Source: CAYFSC01 sp964345695 (GTDB lineage: Bacteria; Bacteroidota; Rhodothermia; Rhodothermales; Salinibacteraceae). From it: DNA of 17,437 bases. Position numbers and translations under genes: made by a program. The notes under the pieces were generated by a model. The model ran no database searches and had not been told where the DNA came from. It was given only the letters and a program-made list of their open reading frames with translations. This document shows, one piece after another, positions 7,836-16,600 of this stretch. The stretch is from assembly GCA_964345695.1 (NCBI GenBank), contig CAYFSC010000051.1, positions 1-17,437 of the forward strand, in the 5' to 3' direction. Numbering within the stretch: position 1 is the stretch's first letter; each line of letters begins with the position of its first letter.

Positions 7836-9080
7836 ATGCACTCCTCCGAACGGCTTGGCGTCGGATTCATCGGCAGCGGTTTCATCACACGGTTTCACAT
7901 CGAGTCGTGGCAGGGCGTGCGCGAGGCCGATGTCCGCGGCGTCTGGAGCCCGACGCGCGAGCATGCGGAGGAGGCCGCGGCACTCGCGCACGAGCATCGC
8001 GTGGGCGACGCGCAGGCGTACGGCTCGATCACCGACATGGTGGCTGCGCCCGACATCGACGCGATCTGGATTTGCGGGCCGAACCACGCACGCGTCGAAA
8101 ACATGGAGGAGATCGTCCACGCTCTGCAGGCGGGCAAAGGCGAACTGACGGCCATCGCCTGCGAGAAGCCCTTGGCACGGACGGTGGCCGAGGCTCGCCG
8201 CGTCGTCGAGCTCGTTGAGGAGGCGGAGGTTCTCCATGGCTATCTCGAGGATCAGCTCTTCTCGCCGGGCCTTCAGCGCGGCAAGGAAATCATCTGGAAG
8301 CGCGGGGCTTCACTGACGGGGCGTCCTTACCTGGCCCGTGCGGCCGAGGAGCACAGCGGCCCGCATGCCCCGTGGTTCTGGCGGGGCGACCAGCAGGGCG
8401 GCGGTGTCCTGAACGACATGATGTGCCACAGCGTCGAGGTGGCGCGCTACCTGCTCACCGCGCCCGGCGCGTCGCGCGACAGCATCCGCCCGACGAAGGT
8501 GTCGGCCCAGATCGCAAGCCTCAAGTGGACGCGCGACTTCTATGCCGACCAGCTCCAGGCGCGCATGGGGGCGGAGGTCGATTACCGACGCCGTCCGTCA
8601 GAAGACTTCGCGCGGGCGACGATCGAGTACGAAAGCGAAGCCGGCGAGACGCTCATCAGCGAGACGACGACCTCCTGGTGCTTCGTCGGGGCCGGCCTCC
8701 GGCTGCGCTCCGAACTGCTCGGGCCGGAGTACGCGATGGAGGCCAATTCGCTGCAGGCCGAGACGGAGGTGTTCTTCAGCCGCGAGGTGCAGGGCACGGC
8801 GGGCGAGGACCTCGTCGAGAAGCAGAACGCCGAGCAGGGGCTTATGCCGGTCGTGGGCGATGAAGCGGCCACCTACGGCTACACGGGCGAAAACCGGCAC
8901 TTCGTCCGCCACTTCGTCGACGGCATGCAGCCGGCGCTCGACTTCCACAGCGGCAAAGAGGTGGTAGACCTGCTGATGACGGCCTACATGAGCGCCGAGA
9001 AGGAGCGTACCCTAGCGTGGAAGCCGGACGGCCTCGACGACTTCGTGCCCGCCGTCGCGCAGGGAACGTGGCAGCCGTGA
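7836..9080 (+). CDS. Gfo/Idh/MocA family oxidoreductase
   Basis: A 414-aa NAD(P)-dependent dehydrogenase-like protein. The N-terminal Rossmann motif is GVGFIGSGFI (8-17, GxGxxG-like variant). IWICGPNHARVENMEEIVHAL (77-97, read in two parts) and ACEKPLARTVAEA (108-120) give the family signature, with EKP at 110-112 as in inositol, glucose-fructose and scyllo-inositol enzymes. The C-terminal half contains a beta-sheet substrate domain, with WFWRGDQQGGGVLNDMMCH resembling the conserved GGG..D.G.H block that carries catalytic and substrate residues. Members oxidise or isomerise sugars, inositols and related cyclic polyols, so the substrate is likely of that kind but cannot be named. No carbohydrate genes flank it. 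The start at 7836 places the Rossmann motif at the expected position, without Shine-Dalgarno sequence. Codon use matches the neighbours. Confidence 0.85.
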   Translation: MHSSERLGVGFIGSGFITRFHIESWQGVREADVRGVWSPTREHAEEAAALAHEHRVGDAQAYGSITDMVAAPDIDAIWICGPNHARVENMEEIVHALQAGKGELTAIACEKPLARTVAEARRVVELVEEAEVLHGYLEDQLFSPGLQRGKEIIWKRGASLTGRPYLARAAEEHSGPHAPWFWRGDQQGGGVLNDMMCHSVEVARYLLTAPGASRDSIRPTKVSAQIASLKWTRDFYADQLQARMGAEVDYRRRPSEDFARATIEYESEAGETLISETTTSWCFVGAGLRLRSELLGPEYAMEANSLQAETEVFFSREVQGTAGEDLVEKQNAEQGLMPVVGDEAATYGYTGENRHFVRHFVDGMQPALDFHSGKEVVDLLMTAYMSAEKERTLAWKPDGLDDFVPAVAQGTWQP

Positions 9081-9081
9081 T

Positions 9082-9159
9082 GCGTGTGGGCGTACAGGTG
9101 CATCCGGTCGCAACGTGAAAGTACGTGCTTGAAGGCACTTGGCACGTCCGCCCACACGC
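9082..9159. terminator. Probable bidirectional terminator between convergent genes
   Basis: An 11-bp perfect stem (9082-9092 with 9149-9159) encloses an inner stem (9123-9128 with 9142-9147). It begins immediately after the TGA of the oxidoreductase gene and ends 30 nt from the stop of the convergent quinoprotein gene. There is no U-tract, so it is not a textbook intrinsic terminator; it may act with Rho or as an RNA 3'-end structure. Confidence 0.5.
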
Positions 9160-9189
9160 CCTCTCACCCACACGCTCTTTCGCCTGCCC

Positions 9190-10362
9190 TCAATCCACCG
9201 GTTCCAGGCGGAAGAGACCGCCGTCGGGGGCATCGGTGAGGAGGTAGAGGTAACCGTCGGGGCCGGTCTCGACGGCACGGATGCGGCCAAGTTCATTCGT
9301 GAGCAGTTCCTCCTGATGCGCCACCGAAGTGCCATCGAGCACGACGCGCAGCACGTTCTGGTGGGCGAGGGCTCCCATGAAGAGGTGGTTCCGCCAGTTC
9401 GGAAACTTGTCGCCCGTGTAGAACGCCATGCCCGAGAGGGCTGGAGACGGATCCCAGTACTCGACGGGCGGGGTAAAGCCGGGACCGTCGGTACCGCCGA
9501 TGGGCTGGTGCGGCGTGGAGTACGTGTCGCCGTACGTCACGGCGGGCCATCCGTAGTTGGCGCCCGGCTTCGTAAGGTTGAGTTCATCGCCCCCGTGCGG
9601 ACCGTGCTCGTGCTGCCAGATCTGCCCCGTCTCCGGATGGATGGCCATGCCCTGCTGGTTGCGATGGCCGTAGGAGTAGACCGCGTCGGGCACGTCTTCG
9701 CGGCCCACGAACGGGTTGTCGTCGGGCACCGAGCCGTCGCGGTTCAGGCGGATCGTGGTTCCGATCGTGTTCGTGGAATCCTGCGCGCCGGGCCCGTTCT
9801 CGCTGCGCTGCCCGCGCTCTCCGAGGGTCACGACCACGGTGCCGTCGCCGGGGAAGACGATGCGGGAACCGAAGTGGCGGCCCGACTCCACAAACGGCTG
9901 CTGGCGGAAGAGCGCCTCCACGTCGGCCAGTGCATTGCCGTCGAGGCGTGCCCGCGACAGGACAGTGCCGGCACCGCCCTCTCCGGGTGCCGAGTGCGTG
10001 AAGTAGATCCAGCCGGTTTCGGAGTAGTTCGGCGGCACGGCTACGTCCAGCAATCCGCCCTGACCGCGCACGGCGATCTCGGGAAGGCCGGAAAGCGCCG
10101 TCACGGAGGCCCCGTCGACCCGGTTCATGCGTCCGCCGCGCTCTGTGATGAGCATGCGCCCGTTCGGCAGCCAGGCCACGGCCCAAGGATGGCTCAGATC
10201 GCCGAGGACCTCCACGACGCGGAACGCTTCTTCTTCCGACGAGACGCGCTCCAGCACGACATCATCCGAGGGCGTCGCAGACGGAGGAGTGTCTTTAAGG
10301 TTGTCGGAGCCGAGGGTGCAGGCGCAGAGCAGAAGGCTCAGGATTGGAAGCCAAGCGCGCAT
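9190..10362 (-). CDS. PQQ-dependent sugar/aldose dehydrogenase-like lipoprotein
   Basis: A 390-aa exported quinoprotein. Residues 1-15 are a short lipoprotein signal ending in the lipobox LLCAC, so Cys15 would be lipidated and the protein sits in the cell envelope. From about 45 to 388 it matches the soluble glucose/sorbosone dehydrogenase (YliI/Asd) beta-propeller: LSHPWAVAWLPNGRMLITER (56-75), GQGGLLDVAVPPNY (100-113), SGRHFGSRIVFPGDGTVVVT (160-179), YSYGHRNQQGMAIHP (229-243) and GGDELNLTKPGANYGWPAV (257-275). The conserved His163, His233 and Asn235 positions are present. Related enzymes oxidise aldose sugars with PQQ as cofactor; no PQQ biosynthesis genes are in this window. It follows the UnbU-like gene by 147 nt on the same strand, so it could be co-transcribed with the UnbV-UnbU pair. 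No Shine-Dalgarno sequence precedes the ATG. Confidence 0.87.
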   Translation of the reverse strand: MRAWLPILSLLLCACTLGSDNLKDTPPSATPSDDVVLERVSSEEEAFRVVEVLGDLSHPWAVAWLPNGRMLITERGGRMNRVDGASVTALSGLPEIAVRGQGGLLDVAVPPNYSETGWIYFTHSAPGEGGAGTVLSRARLDGNALADVEALFRQQPFVESGRHFGSRIVFPGDGTVVVTLGERGQRSENGPGAQDSTNTIGTTIRLNRDGSVPDDNPFVGREDVPDAVYSYGHRNQQGMAIHPETGQIWQHEHGPHGGDELNLTKPGANYGWPAVTYGDTYSTPHQPIGGTDGPGFTPPVEYWDPSPALSGMAFYTGDKFPNWRNHLFMGALAHQNVLRVVLDGTSVAHQEELLTNELGRIRAVETGPDGYLYLLTDAPDGGLFRLEPVD

Positions 10363-10509
10363 GGTGGAACGGGCATCAGTGGGACGGATACGAACGGGAC
10401 CTCCACGCTGCGCGCAGCCGTTCCGTTCCCGGAATCCGGACGCACGGCGCAGAGGCGCAGAAATAGTGCCGCCTCGTGGGCATTCGACATGCGCGGCTCT
10501 GCGAAAGCG

Positions 10510-11355
10510 TCAGGCCGTGGGCTGCGTGGCCTTGGCCTCGGCCGATTGCACGTCGGCCGTCTCTTCCTCGGCGGTGGCGAACAGTTCGCCGTTCCACCAC
10601 ATCTCGACGAGCATGGCAATCGGACCGACGATGAAAAGCGCGTAGAACGGCGCATACACGACCTCACCGAGCCGCAAGAACAGCTCCACCACAGCGATGA
10701 TGACGGTCACGACCATCTCGCCGCGCTTCGACGAAACGGTGGTCACTGGATCTGTGATCATGAACAGCGCGAAGAGCTGATACATCGGCCCCGTCAGCGG
10801 AGCCACCTCGGCTGCGAAGGTGTGGCCCGTGATGAAGCTACGCACGAATGCCAGTACGACGAACGCGACGATGTACGTGCCCGTGATGTGAAACCGCTTC
10901 ACCTTCCAGATCACGTAGATGCCCACGACCCAGATCATCAGCATGGGCCACAGATTGTTGCCCCACTGCATGTTCAGCGGCGCGACGGCGTACGGGGCCA
11001 GCAGAAAGATCGCGCAGAGCCCAAAGTTGGACGGGTTCCAAAGATGACGATCCTTGACGCGGAGGACGTACTTTGATGCGATCGACAGCGCACTCGTCAA
11101 CGCGAAGGGCCAAAGGATCCCCCCGGTGGATCGGACCAGAATCCCGACACTGATCCCTGATGTGTACCCGCTCGCCGGGTGCGGCCACGATCCCCAGTAG
11201 AGGCGGCCGAGAATGAGCTCCGTCAGTACGGCAACACCGATGGCTGTCGCAATCGTCCCCCACCATTGAAGAACCCCAAACGAAAGGTGCGCTGTTGCCA
11301 GGATCAGCGAGATGAGGATCGGTGGGACGAGGCGGAGGTCGATGTTCTTTATCAT
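10510..11355 (-). CDS. NqrB/RnfD-family membrane protein (UnbU-like)
   Basis: A 281-aa integral membrane protein with about eight to ten hydrophobic segments. It carries NqrB/RnfD (PF03116-type) signatures: HLWNPSNFGLCAIFLLAP (104-121), comparable to the HxFNPxxxG block of RnfD, and LFALFMITDPVTTVSSKRGE (194-213), comparable to the ATDPVT block. NqrB and RnfD are membrane subunits of sodium or proton-linked redox pumps with covalent FMN on a Thr in an SGAT motif; I see no SGAT here. It begins with ATGA overlapping the UnbV stop, so translation is coupled. Enediyne clusters carry the same pairing (E3/UnbV with E4/UnbU), where the function remains uncertain. The last 25 residues are a polar Ala/Glu tail. 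The neighbours suggest an envelope electron-transfer or transport role; that is an inference. Confidence 0.75.
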   Translation of the reverse strand: MIKNIDLRLVPPILISLILATAHLSFGVLQWWGTIATAIGVAVLTELILGRLYWGSWPHPASGYTSGISVGILVRSTGGILWPFALTSALSIASKYVLRVKDRHLWNPSNFGLCAIFLLAPYAVAPLNMQWGNNLWPMLMIWVVGIYVIWKVKRFHITGTYIVAFVVLAFVRSFITGHTFAAEVAPLTGPMYQLFALFMITDPVTTVSSKRGEMVVTVIIAVVELFLRLGEVVYAPFYALFIVGPIAMLVEMWWNGELFATAEEETADVQSAEAKATQPTA

Positions 11356-13148
11356 GACGGCGTCGTGGGCTCCGTAATGCGGTGGACGGTGTTGACGTCA
11401 GGCGACGCGATCGTCTGGATGCGGCCGGAGGGCCAGCGGATGACAGCCTTCTCAACCGAAGGATCGGTGCCGAGGCCGAAGTACAGGCGCCGCTGGTTCT
11501 GGGCGCTGTAGCCGCTGCCGGCCGTGAGCGTCTGTACCTGCCGATGGCCGCCCCAATGCAGCTCTACCTGCGCGCCGATGGCGCTCCGGTTGCTCGTGGT
11601 GCCCGTCAACTCGAAGGCCATCCACTGCGTGCTGTCGGGCACCGTGTTGCGGTAGACCTCGAGCGGGCCGCCCTGGTTGGCAACGATGACGTCGAGCGAT
11701 CCCTGCTCCCACAGGTCGGCGAGAGCGACGCCCCGCCCGTCACGGTCCGACCGGACGCCCACGGCGGCGGCTACGTTCTGAAAAGAGCCGGCGCCGTCGT
11801 TGATCCACACGCGCGTGCGCTGATAGCCGGACAGGCTGCGTCCCTCCATGGCCGGCCAGTTGTCGGCGTCGGCGATGATGCTTTTGTGCCCCCCGGCCAC
11901 CTTCGAGAAGTCGTACCAGTAGCTGGCATCGCGGTCGTCGGAGACGTAGCCGTTCACGACGAAGAGGTCGAGCCAGCCGTCATTATTGAGGTCGCCGAAC
12001 TGGCTGCCGTAGCTCCAGCCGGCCTGGCTCACGCCCATACCGGTGGCCACGTCCTGGTAGCGAAGCGTCCCGCTGGAGTCGCGCGGCACCCACAGCGAGT
12101 TGCCCTGCATGAGCACGCCGCTCTCCGAGATGTTGCTGACGTAGATGGCCTGCTGGCCACGGTTCAGGACGTCGCCCAGCGAGGCGTTCATGCCGCTCTT
12201 CGGGGTGAAGCCGACGTTGCTTGATTCGCCGGCCGCGGTGAACGATTCACCCTGCTGGTTCAGATACAGCTCGTCGACGCCGTAGTCGTTGGCGACGAAC
12301 AGATCCGGGTAGCCCGTGCCGCGTAGGTCTGAGGCCACCGCGGCAAGGGTCCAGCGCGTGCTCGTGAGGCCCATCGCCTCGGCGACGTCCTCGAACTGCC
12401 CGTTGCCCAGGTTCTTAAAGAGGTAGTTGCGCCCGCCGTTGTTGGCGTACTCGAAGCTCTCGGGCATCACCTTGGTGGTCGTCAGATCCCACAGGTTGAG
12501 GTCCTCGCGGTAGAAGCCGCCGACGAACAGGTCGAGGCGTCCGTCGCGGTTGTAATCCAACCAGATGGCCGTATTGGCATTGATCCAGTCGGGAAGCCCG
12601 GCCTTTTCCGAGACCCGCGTGAAGCCCTCGCCCTGATCGTTGTGGAAGAGCTCGGGCCGCCCCCACTTGTAGAGGAAAAGGTCGGCGTAGCCATCGTTGT
12701 CGTAGTCGGCCCAGACCGAGCCCATCGAGACGCCCGTCTCGGCGGTATTGACGTTCGCGAGGCCCATCTGCGAGGCCACATCGGTGAACGTGCCGTCGCC
12801 CTGGTTTTCGAAGAGCGCGTTCGCCGAGCCGCGTGCACTGCTGGTGACGTAGAGGTCGTCGTGCCCGTCGTTGTTGTAATCGACCACCGCCACCGACGCG
12901 CCGCCCATCGACGCAATTTCGGGCATGATGTGCGACAGCGTGTCGTCAACCGTCGGCTTCTGATGCGTGAACGACAGGCCGACTTCGTCCGACACGTCTT
13001 CCATCGCGAAGCCGTAGCGCTGCAGTGCCTCTTGGGCGTCTGTGCTCGAGGCGTCGGACGCCGACCACCGCTGAATCACCATCGGCGCGGCGAGCAGACC
13101 GACGAAGAGCACGCTGATGAGGAGTCGGATCGTTCGTTTTTGAGTCAT
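11352..13148 (-). CDS. CRTAC1-type FG-GAP/VCBS repeat protein with ASPIC/UnbV domain
   Basis: A 598-aa exported protein. Residues 6-27 are a single hydrophobic segment (IRLLISVLFVGLLAAPMVI) serving as signal or anchor. Six FG-GAP-type repeats carry Ca-binding-like loops: DYNNDGHDDL (90), DYDNDGYADL (148), DYNRDGRLDL (198), DLRGTGYPDL (274), DLNNDGWLDL (386) and the degenerate DLWEQGSLDV (478), which together suggest a beta-propeller. Residues 519-585 are an ASPIC/UnbV domain (SAIGAQVELHWGG, YFGLGTDPSVEKAVIRWPSG). Family members include human CRTAC1 and the UnbV/E3 protein of enediyne clusters; their function is unknown. The gene overlaps the UnbU-like gene by 4 nt, and a second UnbV-domain gene lies upstream on the same strand. 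The start at 13148 has no Shine-Dalgarno sequence. It is probably outside the cytoplasmic membrane. Confidence 0.85.
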   Translation of the reverse strand: MTQKRTIRLLISVLFVGLLAAPMVIQRWSASDASSTDAQEALQRYGFAMEDVSDEVGLSFTHQKPTVDDTLSHIMPEIASMGGASVAVVDYNNDGHDDLYVTSSARGSANALFENQGDGTFTDVASQMGLANVNTAETGVSMGSVWADYDNDGYADLFLYKWGRPELFHNDQGEGFTRVSEKAGLPDWINANTAIWLDYNRDGRLDLFVGGFYREDLNLWDLTTTKVMPESFEYANNGGRNYLFKNLGNGQFEDVAEAMGLTSTRWTLAAVASDLRGTGYPDLFVANDYGVDELYLNQQGESFTAAGESSNVGFTPKSGMNASLGDVLNRGQQAIYVSNISESGVLMQGNSLWVPRDSSGTLRYQDVATGMGVSQAGWSYGSQFGDLNNDGWLDLFVVNGYVSDDRDASYWYDFSKVAGGHKSIIADADNWPAMEGRSLSGYQRTRVWINDGAGSFQNVAAAVGVRSDRDGRGVALADLWEQGSLDVIVANQGGPLEVYRNTVPDSTQWMAFELTGTTSNRSAIGAQVELHWGGHRQVQTLTAGSGYSAQNQRRLYFGLGTDPSVEKAVIRWPSGRIQTIASPDVNTVHRITEPTTPS

Positions 13149-13243
13149 CGCTCTACGGTAGGAACCTGTAAGTCATGCTCAACAAACTGCGCCCCGAAAA
13201 CTGCTTTGCATCAGAAAAGGAGCAGCTTGATGCAGTGCATAGG

Positions 13244-13297
13244 CGTTCATTTTTGGCTAGACCCAGCCGAGCGCAGCGAGGGCCGACGGTCATGCCC
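13244..13297. repeat. Possible dispersed extragenic repeat, copy B
   Basis: Shares its 7-nt left end and an 18-nt right end (one mismatch) with 259-314, in the same orientation and with a similar total length (54 versus 56 nt). The centre contains CCGAGCGCAGCGAG, a near-palindrome of the sort found in bacterial REP-like elements. It lies just before the nested inverted repeat at 13351-13480, and the two may be parts of one element. Confidence 0.3.
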
Positions 13298-13350
13298 GTG
13301 CGGTGCACACGACCGAAGGGAGTAAAAACGAACCAAAAAGGTCACGGCTA

Positions 13351-13480
13351 TGAAGAAAACGGCTGACCCAGCTCCGCACTCCGCTGAAATCATCGAAACT
13401 CCCCCGACTGCCGTCGGGGTCAGACACCGATGATTTCGGTCGCTTCGTGCTTCGCAGTGTCCGAGACGCCGTTTTCTTCA
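13351..13480. repeat. Nested 130-nt inverted repeat
   Basis: Three concentric perfect stems are visible: an outer 13 bp (13351-13363 with 13468-13480), a middle 10 bp (13386-13395 with 13428-13437) and an inner 7 bp (13402-13408 with 13413-13419) closing a 4-nt loop, TGCC. The arms between outer and middle stems differ in length (22 and 30 nt). Matching CGGC/GCCG bases also lie just outside the outer stem. It could be a transcriptional or RNA structure, a REP-like or MITE-like element, or a remnant of one. It lies downstream of the 1149-aa UnbV gene and upstream of the 598-aa one. Confidence 0.7.
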
Positions 13481-13603
13481 AGGCCGGAACGGCGCAAATT
13501 GAATCTATGTGCTTCATTTAGCACCCGAGATGCGGTCTGGCGGTCCGTCCCATGGTGTACGCCTCGCGACGACACCGCCCTCTCGCCTCCACGCCCCCAC
13601 GCC

Positions 13604-16600
13604 TTACCGGAAAGCGAGCGCGCGCTGGTGGCGGCGCGGGGTGACGTAGCGCGTGTGGTACTCCTTCCAGTCCTCGGGGTGCATCTGGTACGCGGGGTCT
13701 TCCGTCAGCGGCTGCGGCGGACGCGTGTAGTCGTCGAGGCCGTGGTACGGAAGCGGGCGTACGGTGCGCGAGTGGCCCGTGTTGTAGTCGCCGTCTTTCA
13801 CCCAGCCGTCCCCGATGAGCACAAAGTCGCGCGTGTGTCCGTCGGGTGGCGAAGCGGGTGCGTCGAACCGGAGAGCCATCTCGTCGCCCGCGTTCATGAT
13901 CACATACCGGTCATCGATGGCAGTGATCAGTTCGCGGACGTCGCCGAAGCGCGTGTGGTAGCCTTCGAGGTCGCGCCAGATCTGCGTGGTGGCCCGCAGG
14001 GTGTCGTACACCGGCGCTTCGGGAACCGATCGTTTCGGCTTGTGGGTGACGGAGAATCCTCGGTAGCGGAGCTCGGCGGTCGCCGGGTTGATGCGCGTCG
14101 TGTCGATCTGGACGTCGGGTCGTCCTTCGGCCCATGCGATGCGGTCCCAGTAGATTTCCATGTTCGTGCGCAGGCGAATCCGGCGCGGACCCTCTGGCCC
14201 GATCACGTCCTGCAGATCGATCATCATCGTCTTGTTCTTGCCCGCCGGGAAGCCCAGGTCGTCCTTGGCGACGGTCCACCCGCCGTTTCCGTCCGGCACC
14301 TCCAGGCGCACGCCGTGCGGCGTCTCGTGGTTGCCCTGGCTGATGGCGAGGTTGATCGAGCTGTCCGTCGGGTACACCCAGCCGGAGGCCACGAGCCACA
14401 CCGGACCGTCCGCCGGCACGTCGCTGCCCAGATGGAGCTCAACGGCATGCTCCTCCGCGAGGCCCTGGTATCCCTGTAAGTCGAACGTATCGACGTGCTT
14501 CCCGTCGCGCTCGCGGATCGTACGCGTCACGTCGCGCCCCTCCAGGTCGAGGGCCGTCTGGATGGGCTGCAGCGGCCCGGTTACGTGCAGCGTCTGCTCG
14601 GGGGCGGGCAGGCGAAACGTCTCGTTGACGAAGACGCGCGTATCGTCCGGATGGTCGACCGTCAGCAGCGACACGTGATCGAAGAAGTGACTCTCCCACA
14701 GCTCGCCCGTGATGCGCACGTCATACTGTCCGTTGCGCGGGGCGAGGGCATCGGCGCCCATCTTGATCCAGTCGATGCTGTGGATGACCTGTGCGGGGCC
14801 CTGCGCGTTGATCCGGAGGCCCAGGGCCGTGCGCCAGAGGAAGTCCGTCACGAACTGCAGGTCCTTGCCGTTGTGGGTGAAGACCCACGGGCACGAGCCC
14901 TTGAGGCGCTGGCGCGTCTGCACGGTCTGCGTTGAGAGCAGATCGAACTCGGCCTGGACGGTGCCGTTTGGCCACAGGATGCGCGCCACGTTGGCGCCCA
15001 CCTGCTCGCCGAGGCCGAAATGCACAAGCGGACCGTTGATGACCTGCTTTTGGAAGAGCAGTCCGGCTCGCATCTCCACCTCGCCCCCGATGCCGAACGA
15101 GTTGATGCGCCGGTCGCCCTGGGCGCGGGCGGCCTGCGGCTGCATGCGTACGGACTGGTAGTCTTTTTCGCCCTGCCCGGCGAGGCGCACGGCGGTGCCG
15201 TCGTCGGTGAGCGCGACGAGGTCGAGGCGGCCGCGGTCCTGCACGTCGGCCACGCCAAACACGTGCCCGTCGAGCCCGGCGTCGGAGGCGTAGTAGCCCG
15301 AGGGGCCGTGGAGCCACACCTGACCGGCGTCGGGCGTGGAGGCCACGAGGTCGAGCGCGCCGTTGTTGTCGACGTCGCCGGTGAAGAGGCGCACGTCGTC
15401 CACCGATCGGTCCGCCAGCGAAGCGTCCCACGACAGGATCGCGGCGGTCGTCCAGCCGGTGTCGGTGTAGGAGAGCCGGCGGAGCGTGCCGTCGGCGTGC
15501 AGGGCAATCAGGTCGAGGGAGCCATCCTGGTCCGCGTCCGCCACCCCGACGTCGAGCACGCGGTCGAGGGGGGACGGTAGGGAGGCAGGGCGAAAGCGCG
15601 GCACGGCGCGGCGATGGTTCCAGTGTACATGAAGCTGCCCGTCGGCGTCGAGAAAGACGGCGTCCGGATCGCCGTCGGCGTCGAGGTCGGCCCAATCGAA
15701 GTCGCGCAGGCGCTCGACGCCGTCGAAGAGGCGCTGCGTCTCGAAGGTGCCGTCACCGTTGTTGCGGAGCACGAGGGGGGCGCCCTCCACGGGGGCCACG
15801 ACGAGATCCACGTCGCCCTCCATATCGAGGTCGGCGGCCCATGCGCCTACGGCGGGCGTCTGGCGCACCGAGGCCGGGAGCGCGTCGGCCGTTACGTCTT
15901 CAAACTGGCTGTTCCGTCCGTGCCGGTACAGCCGTACGCCGCCCCGACCGGCAAGCGCGACGTCGAGGTCATAGTCGTAATCGTAATCGAGGCCAGCAAT
16001 GCCGTGCCGCTCCGGGGCCGTGTTGGACGCTCCACCCGGGAACGAGAGCTCTCGCGTCCGCTGAAACCCGAGCCCGATCTCTACCGTCTCGCCATTGGCG
16101 ACGAGGACGTTGGGCGGGCTCTCGCCGAGTAGCGCGAGCGTTCCGGCCCACGACCAAGGCCCCGCGCCTTGATCCAGGGTGTCGGCCGGAAAGGCCAGTG
16201 CGGAATCGATGGGGGCAGGCTGCGGCGTTGGGGTTTGCATCCAACGGAACCGGGTCAGCAGGAGGTCGCTGCGGCCGGGCCCGGTCGCCACGGCCCGCTG
16301 ACTCTGCTGGTAGAGGGGAAGCGGCTTGAGGGCTGTTTCGAGAAAGGCGATCTCGGTGGCGGCCTGCTGCAGCGATCCGTCCTCGGCCAGCGACTGGACC
16401 TGTTGCAGAGCGCGCCGGGCCCGCTCCGGGGCGGCCGTCACGAGCGTGTCAATCCGCGAAAGCGACGAGCGAAACGCGTCGGCTGCGCCCTGCTTGGCGG
16501 CGAGACGAGCGCGGGTGAGCCAGGCCACGAGATTCCCCGGCGCCAGGACCGTCAGCCGCTCGGTGGCCTGCAGTGCCGCGGCCGCGTCGCCGCGCTGCTC

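Larger units (their letters stand above)
13149..13603. other. 455-nt intergenic region with repeats between the two UnbV genes
   Basis: No gene is supported here. The region holds a small inverted repeat (13207-13213 with 13228-13234), possible dispersed repeat copy B (13244-13297) and a large nested inverted repeat (13351-13480). The promoter of the 598-aa UnbV gene should lie within 13149-13240 on the minus strand, but no confident hexamers are seen. A 27-codon open frame starting at 13350 lies wholly inside the inverted repeat and is not called. Confidence 0.55.

Noticed and set aside
9139..11076. 645-codon open frame on the plus strand
   Set aside because: It is antisense to the quinoprotein and UnbU-like genes, both of which show clear family motifs in the other strand.
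10510..13148. Enediyne biosynthetic cluster
   Set aside because: Only the UnbV and UnbU homologues are present; no iterative PKS, thioesterase or UnbL gene is in the window, so an enediyne product is not supported.
13430..14479. 349-codon open frame on the plus strand
   Set aside because: It lies opposite the 3' end of the TPR-UnbV gene and has no recognisable motif; it begins inside the inverted repeat.
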